Part shown: piece by piece, positions 1 to 8,262 of the stretch
Numbering within the stretch: the stretch's first letter is position 1
Layout: each line of letters opens with the position of its first letter
Assembly: GCF_009017255.1 (NCBI RefSeq)
Contig: NZ_WBZB01000039.1
Coordinates: 1 to 64,000 of the forward strand
Direction: 5' to 3'
DNA from: Alkaliphilus serpentinus
GTDB taxonomy: Bacteria > Bacillota > Clostridia > Peptostreptococcales > Natronincolaceae
DNA: 64,000 bases
The notes under the pieces: generated by a model
Database searches by the model: none
What the model was told of the DNA's origin: nothing
What the model saw: only the letters and a program-made list of their open reading frames with translations
Translations under genes and position numbers: made by a program

Positions 1-94
1 TCACTTTTAACTTTTCACTTTTAAATAAATTTTGCTGGCTTATATTCTAAACTGTTCAGTTTTCAAAGACCTGCTATACTGTTGAAAATCCTTT

Positions 95-304
95 ATCTTC
101 TTCGTTGCTTCATAAATTTTGAATCCTCACCTATATCTGTATAGGCTCCGGTGAAAAATTTACTTGCGCCTTGAATCTAAAGTTTTTGAACAGCATTTCT
201 TACTGTTGCTAATTCCTCATCTTCTTCGTTGCTGCATAAATTTTGCATCCTCGCCTATGTCTGTATAGGCTCCGGTGAAAAATTTACTTGCGCCTTGAAT
301 CTAA
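95..304. repeat. Tandem-spaced 86-bp intergenic repeat, two copies
   Basis: Two copies of an 86-bp sequence lie at 95-180 and 219-304, 124 bp apart, and differ at only a few positions. Each carries a short perfect hairpin, CCTATA-TCTG-TATAGG in the first copy, and partly complementary AT-rich outer arms (AAATTT at each side). No open frame of convincing length runs through them. The rest of 1-661 is AT-rich and I see no gene in it; 1-25 is a CACTTTT-rich run like others in the window. The copies look like a dispersed, possibly structured repeat; its function is unknown. Confidence 0.75.
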
Positions 305-641
305 GTCCTTTTGAGCATTCTCATTAAAGCTCTTTCAAGGGGTTTACCCCCTTTGCCATCAACTGGCGACTTATCTAATATATCATATTTTCATCTTCAT
401 GTCAACCTCTTTTTTAAAATACATTTTTTACATTTAATAGTCTTTTGCATTAACAGATATTTTTATACATTCATTGAATCAATCACATAAATGTTTTTTA
501 CCTGTTGCCTTGAGGCGACTTTAATAATATACCACTTTTAAAAGGACTTTTCAACTGGTATTTTTTCTCTTTATTATACGCTTTTATCATCTGTATATCG
601 CTAAAATATTATGATATACAAAGGATATTATAATAAAATTA

Positions 642-665
642 AGGGTGAGATATTCTCACCCTTAA
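642..665 (-). terminator. Intrinsic terminator of the DUF1576 gene pair
   Basis: A perfect stem AAGGGTGAGA/TCTCACCCTT with a 3-base loop is followed on the minus strand by a T-rich tract. It sits directly after the stop codon of the 662-1012 gene. Confidence 0.8.
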
Positions 666-1012
666 CTACACTTTTTCCTAATTAATCTTATTTTAAGACA
701 GCTATCGATATATTCTACAGTAGAGTCATCTGTCATCATTCCTATAATGTTCAATTCATGATATTGCTGATTTTCGCCCACCAGCTCCCATGAGTATTCC
801 TCTACAGGTTCCTGCCTCGGTATTTCCAGAGACTCTCTTAACTCTGTTAATTCCTCCACCGATAGCTCAATGGGCTTGCAGGTTATACATATCTCCACTT
901 GATGATCATCTTTATCATCAATCATAATATGACAATCCCTAGCCCCTCGATGAATTGCATAATTCATTATTTCGTCTACTATTCTTATACTTCTTGATGG
1001 GTCTAATAACAA
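662..1012 (-). CDS. Small protein of unknown function, partner of DUF1576 protein
   Basis: This is a 116-residue acidic soluble protein with no membrane segment or signal peptide. The segment around residues 13-24 (DEIMNYAIHRGA) resembles the N-box of GHKL-type ATPases such as anti-sigma factors and histidine kinases, but I see no clear G-boxes, so ATP binding is only a guess. The start is a TTG codon with AAGGGGAG 6-7 bases upstream. It lies 2 bp behind the DUF1576 membrane protein gene, shares its promoter, and is followed by a terminator. The tight pairing suggests a joint role, perhaps as cytoplasmic regulator or partner of the membrane protein. I do not recognise a named family. Confidence 0.7.
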   Translation of the reverse strand: MLLDPSRSIRIVDEIMNYAIHRGARDCHIMIDDKDDHQVEICITCKPIELSVEELTELRESLEIPRQEPVEEYSWELVGENQQYHELNIIGMMTDDSTVEYIDSCLKIRLIRKKCS

Positions 1013-1014
1013 AT

Positions 1015-2313
1015 TTACTCTCCCCTTCTTAAGGAATCTAAAATTGGCACTAGAGTCGCTGCAACCAGTCCACCAGAAAAACCATTATTATAAAGATTGA
1101 TACCACCATGGACAATTCCAACATTCATAACCATCGCCATATGAAGAAATCCGGCAATTATTCCACCCTTCCAGCCAAACTCACCGGCAATGGGAGCAAG
1201 GCTAGTTCCAAATAGTGCAGCCAGCAATGGTCCAACAGCATTAATCTCCCACTTCATTATATAGGCTGCTAAAAGGACTCCAAGCATAACAGGTGTAATA
1301 TTTTTAGCATGTTTACCAAAAGATCCAAAGGCAACTACTGTAAATATACCCCCGATTATAGGCCCATTAAGCTGCCCTTTCACAAGTATGATATATAAAG
1401 TAGTTATTAATCCCAGTATACCCATGTTAATTAAGCTTAATCCAAAGCCATCTAAGAGAACAAAGTCTTCTACTAATCTACCTTTATGCTTTAATAGCCT
1501 TCCGTATCCTTTAAAGGAATATTTATTAAAGTAAAATCCTAATAAAACCATCGCTACAAATAGGATTACTATAAATAAACCAAGGCTTTTATTATATCCT
1601 TCAATAATCAATAACCTTTTTTCGTTTTCTAAATTAAAGGCCCTAAAAATAGCCATAAATAAGGTACCCACAACCCCCGCAGTAAAACCGATATTGTAAA
1701 GGTTGAAGCCTTGGTGAAACTTAATGAAATGATTTGCTAGAGGTGGCAGTATAAAGCCAATAACAATTCCCACTATGTTACCGAGGGCAATTGCCATTAT
1801 AGGGTCAAGGCCGAATCCATAGCTGACCTGACTAACAGCAGGGGCTAATGCCGTTCCAAATAGAGCAATTAAAATGAACTTGCTAAATTTTTCCTTCTTA
1901 TATAAACTGTAGAAATAAACCCCTAAAAGAATAGCCCAGATATTGTAGATATTCTTCCCAAAGAGGGCGAATCCTCCAACCGTCAGCACTGCTGCCATAG
2001 TTGTACCATTCATATTTACCCCATTAATCTTTGCAATGGTTATGGATATAATCATAAGTATACCACTATTCAATAAGGCTGCACCAATATTACCTACGTA
2101 CATATAGTCCGATACTAATATACTTGGATCTACCAGTATACTTTGCAGACCATTGAAAATTTCAATTGGGCTATTAAATATAAAGGCTGCCATCAACACA
2201 AACAGTGCGATTCCATACATTACTGTATATTTTGTTTTTTCGTTTATCATGATTATTTCTATATCCTCTTTCTCTTCCTTTGCATTCAACTGTAATTCCG
2301 CAGACCCTTGCAT
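1015..2313 (-). CDS. DUF1576 family polytopic membrane protein with internal duplication
   Basis: The 432-residue protein is almost all membrane segments (about 10-12) and matches the DUF1576 family as I remember it; the family has no established function. The two halves are clearly related. GFALFGKNIYNI...LGV (114-132) repeats as AFGSFGKHAKNI...LGV (328-346). ALFGTALAP (150-158) repeats as ALFGTSLAP (366-374). GFNLYNIGFTAGVV (202-215) repeats as GINLYNNGFSGGLV (404-417). Such duplicated folds are typical of transporters and channels, so transport is a fair inference. The ATG has AGGAGG 5 bases upstream. It is first in a two-gene unit with a strong promoter at 2377-2405. Confidence 0.85.
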   Translation of the reverse strand: MQGSAELQLNAKEEKEDIEIIMINEKTKYTVMYGIALFVLMAAFIFNSPIEIFNGLQSILVDPSILVSDYMYVGNIGAALLNSGILMIISITIAKINGVNMNGTTMAAVLTVGGFALFGKNIYNIWAILLGVYFYSLYKKEKFSKFILIALFGTALAPAVSQVSYGFGLDPIMAIALGNIVGIVIGFILPPLANHFIKFHQGFNLYNIGFTAGVVGTLFMAIFRAFNLENEKRLLIIEGYNKSLGLFIVILFVAMVLLGFYFNKYSFKGYGRLLKHKGRLVEDFVLLDGFGLSLINMGILGLITTLYIILVKGQLNGPIIGGIFTVVAFGSFGKHAKNITPVMLGVLLAAYIMKWEINAVGPLLAALFGTSLAPIAGEFGWKGGIIAGFLHMAMVMNVGIVHGGINLYNNGFSGGLVAATLVPILDSLRRGE

Positions 2314-2349
2314 TTATGATCCTCCTATCAACATTACATAAGATTGTTA

Positions 2350-2371
2350 TTAGTTGCACAATGTGCACTAA
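2350..2371 (-). promoter_or_regulatory. Operator-like near-palindrome at the DUF1576 transcription start
   Basis: TTAGT(T)GCACA and TGTGCACTAA form an inverted repeat with one extra base, placed 6 bp downstream of the -10 box, so it covers the expected transcription start. It could be a repressor site. No linked regulator for it is obvious. Confidence 0.45.
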
Positions 2372-2376
2372 ATCTT

Positions 2377-2405
2377 ATTATATCTAATTCTAGGTCCTGT
2401 GACAA
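2377..2405 (-). promoter_or_regulatory. Sigma-A-type promoter of the DUF1576 unit
   Basis: TTGTCA (2400-2405) and TATAAT (2377-2382) are separated by exactly 17 bp on the minus strand, about 65 bp upstream of the DUF1576 start codon. Confidence 0.75.
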
Positions 2406-2448
2406 CTAATTTGTATGCAAAGATAGTTAAATTTTGTTGTTGTTGTAT

Positions 2449-3204
2449 TTATATCATTGACCTATTTAGTTGTTTTCTTGCATTAAAATATCGCTTATAG
2501 GTTATCAGAGCTCCAGAAAATGTAGCTATAGACACTGTTGATATTAACATAAAGGTTACCATTATTTGATATCTTATGGCTAATACCGGTGATTGGCCTG
2601 CTAAAATTAAACCAGTCATCATACCTGGTAGTTGCACAATACCTAAGGTTTGCATTGAATCTACACTTGGCTGCATCCCTGTTCTAATGGCATCTCTAAT
2701 TAAATCTATAGAAGCTGTTTTTTCTGTTGCACCCAGTGCTAGCTTGATTTCAACCTCCTGATACTTGTTTTTAAAATTATTATTTAGCTGTTTAAAGGTT
2801 AATCCTAATGCAACCATAGAATTTCCAACAATCATTCCGCTTACAGGAATAACCTCCGATGGAGAATAGCTTATTGCACCAGTGATAACAAGGATCGCAA
2901 TAGTAATTGATGCTCCTAAAAAAATAGATACATATGCAGTTTTCTTAGTATCCTTTATTTGTCCTCCTCTTTTGGCAGCTATCTGACTGGCATTAAAAAT
3001 CATAAGTAGTAGTATTACTGTAGTGATAATCCAATTATCGACCTTAAATATATATGTTAACACAATACCTATTAACGATAGTTGTAGAGTGGCACGAATT
3101 ACTCCTATTATGATGTCCTTTTCTAGGTGTATTTTTTGTGTCTTTGATATTGATAGGGCTATCAATACTAATACCGTTGTAAAGGATAGGGTTAATATAC
3201 TCAT
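2449..3204 (-). CDS. fetB: FetB/YbbM-type ABC exporter permease (UPF0014)
   Basis: This 251-residue integral membrane protein has about six or seven hydrophobic segments and the family hallmarks NASQIAAKRGG (around 75-85) and LGATEKTASIDLIRDAIRTGMQP (154-176 region). The family includes E. coli FetB, whose FetAB complex exports iron and gives resistance to oxidative stress. The substrate here is inferred by family only. It follows its ATPase gene after 15 bp and is the last gene of the MarR-fetA-fetB unit. An RBS AGGTAG lies upstream of the ATG. Confidence 0.88.
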   Translation of the reverse strand: MSILTLSFTTVLVLIALSISKTQKIHLEKDIIIGVIRATLQLSLIGIVLTYIFKVDNWIITTVILLLMIFNASQIAAKRGGQIKDTKKTAYVSIFLGASITIAILVITGAISYSPSEVIPVSGMIVGNSMVALGLTFKQLNNNFKNKYQEVEIKLALGATEKTASIDLIRDAIRTGMQPSVDSMQTLGIVQLPGMMTGLILAGQSPVLAIRYQIMVTFMLISTVSIATFSGALITYKRYFNARKQLNRSMI

Positions 3205-3219
3205 AGTTCTACCTCCTCA

Positions 3220-3924
3220 TTAGCTTTCAATAAATTCTTTGATAAAGTCTTTTTGTTGATGACTAAAGAATTCTTCAGTCGTAGAGTCCATAAAAACAGT
3301 ACCCTCTTTGAAAAAGACAGTTCGACTTCCCATCCGCTTTGCTTGTTCTACACTATGGGTTACCAATATAATAGTAATGTGATATTTCTTGTATATGTCT
3401 TTTATAAATTCTTCAACTAGCTTTGTATTTATAGGATCAAGGGAAGAAGTTATTTCATCCAGCAGCAGCACCTTTGGCCTAAGCATTAAACTCCTTAAAA
3501 GGGAAATCCTCTGTTGCTCACCCCCAGATAAGTCCTTACATTTTTTATCAAGAATCTCCTTTTTAAGATTTAAGCTTGTCAGCATCTCAGTAACATAATC
3601 TTCATCCAATTCCAATTTTCCTAGTTTAATAGGATATTCAATATTCTCTCTAACTTTTTCACCAAATAAATAGGGGACTTGAAACACATACCCAACTTCT
3701 CTCCTGAGGTCTATTGGGTCTATCTCAAGTATATCTCTTCCGTCATATCTTATAACCCCTCCATTAAAGGACTCTAAGCCATTCAATAGTTTTAAAAAGG
3801 TGGACTTTCCACTACCCGATGGCCCCATTATATTAATAAACTCACCCTCTTTAAAGCTAAGGGTAATTTCCTTTAATATCGTTTGATGATTTCTAGCTAC
3901 TGATATATCCTCTACATTAATCAT
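3220..3924 (-). CDS. fetA: FetA/YbbL-type ABC exporter ATP-binding protein
   Basis: This nucleotide-binding subunit pairs with the FetB-like permease behind it. It shows Walker A GPSGSGKST, Q-loop YVFQVPYLFGE, signature LSGGEQQR, Walker B VLLLDEITSSLD and the switch His in LVTHS. I start it at the ATG at 3924 (MINVEDISV), giving 234 residues, because GAGGGAG lies 9 bases upstream and this ATG overlaps the MarR stop codon region by 8 bp, a translational-coupling layout. A longer frame begins at 3969, but that extension lies inside the MarR gene and looks non-coding. The role is likely metal or small-molecule export from the cytoplasm. Confidence 0.88.
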   Translation of the reverse strand: MINVEDISVARNHQTILKEITLSFKEGEFINIMGPSGSGKSTFLKLLNGLESFNGGVIRYDGRDILEIDPIDLRREVGYVFQVPYLFGEKVRENIEYPIKLGKLELDEDYVTEMLTSLNLKKEILDKKCKDLSGGEQQRISLLRSLMLRPKVLLLDEITSSLDPINTKLVEEFIKDIYKKYHITIILVTHSVEQAKRMGSRTVFFKEGTVFMDSTTEEFFSHQQKDFIKEFIES

Positions 3925-4363
3925 TTTCCAATGCTCCCTCATTAAATAAAGTGTCCTTGTTAATCCCATCTAGCACCTCTATTAGCAGCTGCCTAAGTTG
4001 TTGGCCTTTATCCCCTTTTACAGGTCGAAAAAAGTTATAAGAAAATATTTTATCTTCCTTTATATGATGCTTTATTTGATGGATCCCCTTATCTGTAAGG
4101 GAAATATATACTACCCTTCTATTTTTATTACCTCTCACCCTATTTATCAAGTCATTTTTTTCTAACCTATCAATTATCCCCGTTAGGGTGGAGGGGGGGA
4201 TATGGTATTTCTCACTTAAATCCTTTGGAGTGACTTTACCACCAAAATAGATTCTCTCTAATATATACATATCCTGGGGCAATAGACCAGAGGACTTCAA
4301 TTGATATTCTTCCTTGAACTTAAATATATCAATCAACCTATGGATTAACTCTTGATCATTCAT
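3917..4363 (-). CDS. MarR family transcriptional regulator
   Basis: This 148-residue winged-helix regulator shows the MarR pattern, with HTH LSEKYHIPPSTLTGIIDRLEK near 50-70 and wing NRVRGNKNRRVVYISLTDKG near 75-95. RBS GGAGGTG is 5 bases before the ATG. It is the first gene of a three-gene unit with the FetAB-like exporter. A promoter and an inverted repeat sit just upstream, so self-repression and repression of the exporter, relieved by a ligand or metal, is the likely mode. The ligand is unknown. Confidence 0.85.
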   Translation of the reverse strand: MNDQELIHRLIDIFKFKEEYQLKSSGLLPQDMYILERIYFGGKVTPKDLSEKYHIPPSTLTGIIDRLEKNDLINRVRGNKNRRVVYISLTDKGIHQIKHHIKEDKIFSYNFFRPVKGDKGQQLRQLLIEVLDGINKDTLFNEGALEND

Positions 4364-4374
4364 AATTCCACCTC

Positions 4375-4399
4375 CGTATTATACGTTATTCGTATTATA
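4375..4399 (-). promoter_or_regulatory. Candidate MarR operator
   Basis: The region reads as an inverted repeat ATACG-AATAA-CGTAT and also as two direct copies of TATAATACG 16 bp apart on the minus strand. It lies between the -10 box and the RBS of the MarR gene, where a bound repressor would block initiation. That the adjacent MarR protein binds it is an inference. Confidence 0.55.
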
Positions 4400-4402
4400 A
4401 TT

Positions 4403-4431
4403 AGTATATCAAAGCACCTTTTAGATTTCAA
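4403..4431 (-). promoter_or_regulatory. Promoter of the MarR-fetAB unit
   Basis: TTGAAA (4426-4431) and TATACT (4403-4408) are 17 bp apart on the minus strand, 40 bp upstream of the MarR start codon. Confidence 0.65.
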
Positions 4432-4463
4432 GCAAAGAATCTCACACTCTCAATATATAAAAA

Positions 4464-4487
4464 GAAGATATCCCTTTAGATATCTCC
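4464..4487 (-). terminator. Terminator of the riboflavin operon
   Basis: A stem AGATATC/GATATCT with a short loop is followed on the minus strand by TCTTTTTAT. It sits just after the ribH stop codon. Confidence 0.75.
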
Positions 4488-4504
4488 TTAATCTTATCCC
4501 TTTA

Positions 4505-4966
4505 TTATATTTCCCTTAGAAGATTGGCCATTTCTATTGCCGTTACCGCTGCCTCAAAACCCTTATTCCCAGCCTTAGTACCAGCCCTCTCAATTGCCTG
4601 TTCTATAGTATCTGTTGTTAAAACTCCAAATATCGTTGGCACCTCAGTTTCTAAACCAACTAGAGCTACTCCCTTGGTTACTTCATTAGAAACATAGTCA
4701 AAGTGAGGTGTTGCCCCTCTAATTACAGCTCCTAAGCATATAACAGCATCGTATCTTTGGGTTTTTGCCATCTTTTTCGCCACCAATGGAATCTCAAAGG
4801 CTCCGGGAACCCATGTAATTTCTATATTGTCCTGGTATCCTCCGTGTCTTTTTATAGCATCTAGGGCTCCTGCCAAAAGCTTGCTACCAATAAATTCATT
4901 AAAACGTCCAATAACAATAGCAAATTTCAAACCTTCAGCTGTTAAATTTCCTTCGTAAACTCTCAT
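4505..4966 (-). CDS. ribH: 6,7-dimethyl-8-ribityllumazine synthase
   Basis: RibH condenses 5-amino-6-ribitylaminouracil with 3,4-dihydroxy-2-butanone 4-phosphate to make lumazine, the penultimate riboflavin step. The 153-residue length is normal. Family motifs are visible: [12 protein letters not shown] near the N-terminus, the substrate loop VPGAFEIPL, and [14 protein letters not shown] containing the catalytic His. It is the last gene of ribD-ribE-ribBA-ribH, 2 bp after ribBA, and is followed by a terminator. In the cell it forms icosahedral assemblies with riboflavin synthase in some relatives. Confidence 0.97.
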   Translation of the reverse strand: MRVYEGNLTAEGLKFAIVIGRFNEFIGSKLLAGALDAIKRHGGYQDNIEITWVPGAFEIPLVAKKMAKTQRYDAVICLGAVIRGATPHFDYVSNEVTKGVALVGLETEVPTIFGVLTTDTIEQAIERAGTKAGNKGFEAAVTAIEMANLLREI

Positions 4967-4968
4967 TA

Positions 4969-6183
4969 TTAATTCTCCTCCTTAAATTCTAACATGTGGC
5001 CTAATTTTTTTTGTTTAGTTTTAAGATAATACTCATTCTTTTCATTATGATTCATTTGAATAGGTACCCGTTCTACCACCTCTAGGTTATATCCTGACAA
5101 TCCTACTAACTTGCGTGGATTATTGGTTATAAGCCTAATTTTTTTAACGCCTAGATCCTTTAATATTTGTGCACCTATACCATAATCCCTCATATCTTCT
5201 GGAAATCCAAGGGCTAAATTAGCTTCCACTGTATCATAGCCTTCATCCTGAAGGGCATAGGCTCGAAGCTTATTAATCAAACCGATACCTCTACCCTCCT
5301 GTCGCATATAAAGGATTATTCCCCTACCTTCCTCCTCTACCATTTCCATAGCCGTTCCCAATTGATCACCACAGTCGCATCTTAAAGAACCAAAGGCATC
5401 CCCTGTTAGGCATTCAGAGTGAACCCTTACTAAAACCGGTTCATCTCCAGCGACATTCCCCTTCACCAGCGCCACGTGGTGTTCATTATTCAATATGTTT
5501 TCATAGCCTACTATATTAAAGCTCCCGTGACTTGTAGGCATCTTTGCCTCCGTCACCCTTTTTATGGTTCTTTCATTTTTTCTTCTGTAGGCAATTAAAT
5601 CTGCAATGGTAATAATCTTTAAACTATGCTCCTTTATAAATTCCATTAACTGTGGAACCCTTGACATGGATCCATCATCATTCATAATTTCACAGATCAC
5701 TCCTGCAGGATATAGTCCAGCCATTCTAGCTAAATCAACTGATGCCTCAGTGTGGCCTGCTCTAGTAAGTACTCCTCCTTTTCTAGCAGAAAGGGGGAAT
5801 ATATGGCCTGGTTTTTTAAAATCCTTTGGCTTTGTATCTGATTTAACCGCCTTTAATACTGTTAATGCCCTTTCGTGGGCTGATATCCCTGTGGTGGTTT
5901 CGATGGCATCTATAGATACAGTAAAGGCCGTTTGATGCTCATCAGTATTTCTAGTTACCATTTGAGGTAAGTCTAATTCTTGTAGTCTCTCAGCCGTCAT
6001 GGGTAGACAAATTAAACCTCGTCCATATTTAGCCATAAAGTTTATGGTCTCTGGGGTTATAAGCTCAGCAGCTGCAACTAAATCTCCTTCATTCTCTCGA
6101 TCTTCATCATCAATTACTACAATCATTTTCCCTTTTTTAATATCCTCTAAAGCTTCTTCAATGTTGTTAAATTCATATTCCAT
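4969..6183 (-). CDS. ribBA: Bifunctional DHBP synthase / GTP cyclohydrolase II
   Basis: This 404-residue fusion supplies both precursors of riboflavin. The N-terminal half (about 1-200) is 3,4-dihydroxy-2-butanone-4-phosphate synthase, with [13 protein letters not shown] and [15 protein letters not shown]. The C-terminal half (about 205-400) is GTP cyclohydrolase II, with zinc-binding cysteines in [19 protein letters not shown] and the catalytic region RQEGRGIGL. The length and domain order are standard for Firmicutes RibBA. It lies between ribE and ribH in the riboflavin operon, so it is controlled by the FMN riboswitch at 8081-8198. Confidence 0.97.
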   Translation of the reverse strand: MEYEFNNIEEALEDIKKGKMIVVIDDEDRENEGDLVAAAELITPETINFMAKYGRGLICLPMTAERLQELDLPQMVTRNTDEHQTAFTVSIDAIETTTGISAHERALTVLKAVKSDTKPKDFKKPGHIFPLSARKGGVLTRAGHTEASVDLARMAGLYPAGVICEIMNDDGSMSRVPQLMEFIKEHSLKIITIADLIAYRRKNERTIKRVTEAKMPTSHGSFNIVGYENILNNEHHVALVKGNVAGDEPVLVRVHSECLTGDAFGSLRCDCGDQLGTAMEMVEEEGRGIILYMRQEGRGIGLINKLRAYALQDEGYDTVEANLALGFPEDMRDYGIGAQILKDLGVKKIRLITNNPRKLVGLSGYNLEVVERVPIQMNHNEKNEYYLKTKQKKLGHMLEFKEEN

Positions 6184-6205
6184 CTAATCTCAACCTTTCC
6201 AATTA

Positions 6206-6856
6206 TCAAAATCCATGCTTCGCTAGAAATTCCATCGTGATATCCTTCTTACCATTTTCCTTGTCATCTTTGTGATTTATAAGCTTTTCAATATATTTTA
6301 CAATCATATCACACTCAAGATTTACCAATTGCCCCACGCCTTTTTCAATAAGGGTAGTTTCATCTTTAGTATGGGGGATGATGGAAACCTTGAATATCCT
6401 ATCATCAACATAGGCCACCGTTAAACTAACTCCATCTATGGCAATGGATCCTTTATTAATAATGTATTTCAGTAATTCCCTAGAGGGTTGAACTGTAATC
6501 CATACAGCATTATCCTCTTTTTCATATTCCTGTATAATGCCTACATCGTCTATATGACCGCTGACAATATGTCCACCTAGCCTAGTTCCAACGGCAACTG
6601 CCCTTTCTAAATTAACCCTACTACCGACCTTTAAACTTCTTAGATTGCTTCTTCGCATGGTTTCTGCCATTACATCTACCCTAAAACTATTGGAGTTAAA
6701 TTGATTAACCGTAAGACATACACCATTTGTTGAAATACTGTCCCCCAGCTTCACATCCTCCAATACTTTTTTTGCCTCGACAACGATACTTGCACCATCA
6801 CCACTTTTTGAAAGGCTCTTAATTTTTCCTATTTCCTCAATAATACCTGTAAACAT
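6206..6856 (-). CDS. ribE: Riboflavin synthase alpha chain
   Basis: RibE dismutates two lumazine molecules to riboflavin. The 216-residue protein shows the two tandem lumazine-binding repeats: MFTGIIEEIG opens repeat 1, and HIVSGHIDDVGII opens repeat 2 near residue 95. The conserved NGVCLTV and DGVSLTV motifs occur once each. The C-terminal tail rich in lysine and ending FLAKHGF is common in clostridial versions. It starts 1 bp after the ribD stop and precedes ribBA. Confidence 0.96.
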   Translation of the reverse strand: MFTGIIEEIGKIKSLSKSGDGASIVVEAKKVLEDVKLGDSISTNGVCLTVNQFNSNSFRVDVMAETMRRSNLRSLKVGSRVNLERAVAVGTRLGGHIVSGHIDDVGIIQEYEKEDNAVWITVQPSRELLKYIINKGSIAIDGVSLTVAYVDDRIFKVSIIPHTKDETTLIEKGVGQLVNLECDMIVKYIEKLINHKDDKENGKKDITMEFLAKHGF

Positions 6857-6857
6857 A

Positions 6858-7958
6858 TTACTTATCTCCTTTAAAGTATCCTTCTATTAATAGATCCTTA
6901 CCTAAGTACCCAACCCTTAGGTCATTAAGCATGAAAGCGTCATCCACATTGATTTTTCCTTCGCCCTCCACAGGGGTTAAGGCAGCAGTGCCACCTAAAA
7001 TTTTAGGTGCTATGAAGGTAATCATTTTATCCACGATTCCTTCCTCTAAGGCAGAGTAATTCAATGTACCTCCACCCTCCAATAAAATGCTATCTATTCT
7101 CCGTTTTCCCAGTTCTATCATCAGTTGATTTAAATCAACTCTGTTGTTCTTTTCAGGTAATATAATGATTTCTACATGTTTGTCCTTAAGCTTCAAAAGC
7201 TTCTCCTTAGGTCCTCTGTTGGTGGTGGCAATTATCGTTGGCTGCTGCGATGCAGTTTCAACAACAATACTATCTAATGGAATTCGCAAGCTACTATCTA
7301 CGATAACTCTTGTTGGGTGACTTACTTCTTCTAAGGGTAATCTCGTATTTAATCTAGGATTATCTTTAATAACTGTTGTTATTCCAACCATTATTCCTGC
7401 CACTCTATTTCTTATTTGGTGGACATAGTATCTAGATTCCTCTCCTGTTATCCATTTAGAGTTTCCTTCTGCGGTAGCAATTTTTCCATCCATCGACATG
7501 GCTGTTTTCAAGATTAAAAAGGGTTTACTTGTGGTTATGTATTTAATGAATATTTCATTTAGCCTACGGGCCTCCTCCTCTAAAACACCATGAATAACCT
7601 CTATACCGTGGTCTTGCAAAATCTTTATTCCCCTACCAGCAACTAAAGGGTTAGGATCTGTCATGGCAACTACAACGGTTTTAATTCCTGCCCTTATGAT
7701 GGCCTCAACGCATGGAGGTGTTTTCCCATAATGGGAACAGGGCTCTAGATTTACATATAAGGTTGTACCTTCCCCTTGAAAATTAATTTTCTTTAAGGCA
7801 TCCAGCTCGGCATGATCTCCACCATAAACCTTATGGAATCCCTCCGAGATAATTTTATCATCTCTTACAATTACAGCTCCCACCAAAGGATTGGGCCTAG
7901 TTTTTCCCATGCCCTCCTCTGCCAGTTCAAGGGCCCTTTTCATATATTTAATATCCAT
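6858..7958 (-). CDS. ribD: Bifunctional diaminohydroxyphosphoribosylaminopyrimidine deaminase / reductase
   Basis: RibD performs the deamination and side-chain reduction steps of riboflavin synthesis. The N-terminal deaminase (about 1-145) has the zinc site HAE and PCSHYGKTPPC. The C-terminal reductase (about 147-366) begins PFLILKTAMSMDGKIAT and has LLEGGGTLN. I place the start at the ATG at 7958, giving 366 residues, because AGGGAGG is 8 bases upstream; an in-frame GTG at 7967 would overlap that RBS. It is the first gene of the riboflavin operon, preceded by terminator and FMN riboswitch. Confidence 0.96.
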   Translation of the reverse strand: MDIKYMKRALELAEEGMGKTRPNPLVGAVIVRDDKIISEGFHKVYGGDHAELDALKKINFQGEGTTLYVNLEPCSHYGKTPPCVEAIIRAGIKTVVVAMTDPNPLVAGRGIKILQDHGIEVIHGVLEEEARRLNEIFIKYITTSKPFLILKTAMSMDGKIATAEGNSKWITGEESRYYVHQIRNRVAGIMVGITTVIKDNPRLNTRLPLEEVSHPTRVIVDSSLRIPLDSIVVETASQQPTIIATTNRGPKEKLLKLKDKHVEIIILPEKNNRVDLNQLMIELGKRRIDSILLEGGGTLNYSALEEGIVDKMITFIAPKILGGTAALTPVEGEGKINVDDAFMLNDLRVGYLGKDLLIEGYFKGDK

Positions 7959-7993
7959 AAATTTCACCTCCCTTTATTTTTCCCTTTAAACCA

Positions 7994-8022
7994 ATAAAAA
8001 AAACCCTGAGTTACCTCAGGGT
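7994..8022 (-). terminator. Riboswitch-controlled terminator before ribD
   Basis: A perfect ACCCTGAG/CTCAGGGT stem with a 4-base loop is followed on the minus strand by eight T residues. It lies between the FMN aptamer and ribD, the expected place for the terminator that forms when FMN is bound. Confidence 0.88.
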
Positions 8023-8080
8023 CATTGTTTATGAATAGAAATCAACCTAATAGAAAGCATAGGCCTTCTATTATATTACT

Positions 8081-8198
8081 CCTTCTCTCATCCAGACTAT
8101 AACTGTCGGCTCTGGAATTACACCAGATCTGCCAAAAGGCTCGCGGGCTTCGTTATAAACGTTACCGCCGGTAGGGAATCGCACCCTGCCCTGAAGGT
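8081..8198 (-). ncRNA. FMN riboswitch (RFN element)
   Basis: Read on the minus strand, this region has the conserved RFN blocks: TTCAGGGCAGGGTGC at the 5-prime side, then CCCTACCGGCGGTAA, AGCCCGCGAG, and CCGACAGT followed by the GGATGAGAGAAGG closing strand. These pair as the known six-stem FMN aptamer. It sits upstream of the riboflavin operon with a terminator in between, so control by premature termination is expected: high FMN turns rib genes off. Confidence 0.97.
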
Positions 8199-8262
8199 TT
8201 CATTATTAATTGTATTTAAAAGATATCATAATTTGTGATCTAACACAAGGAAAAATTCATAA

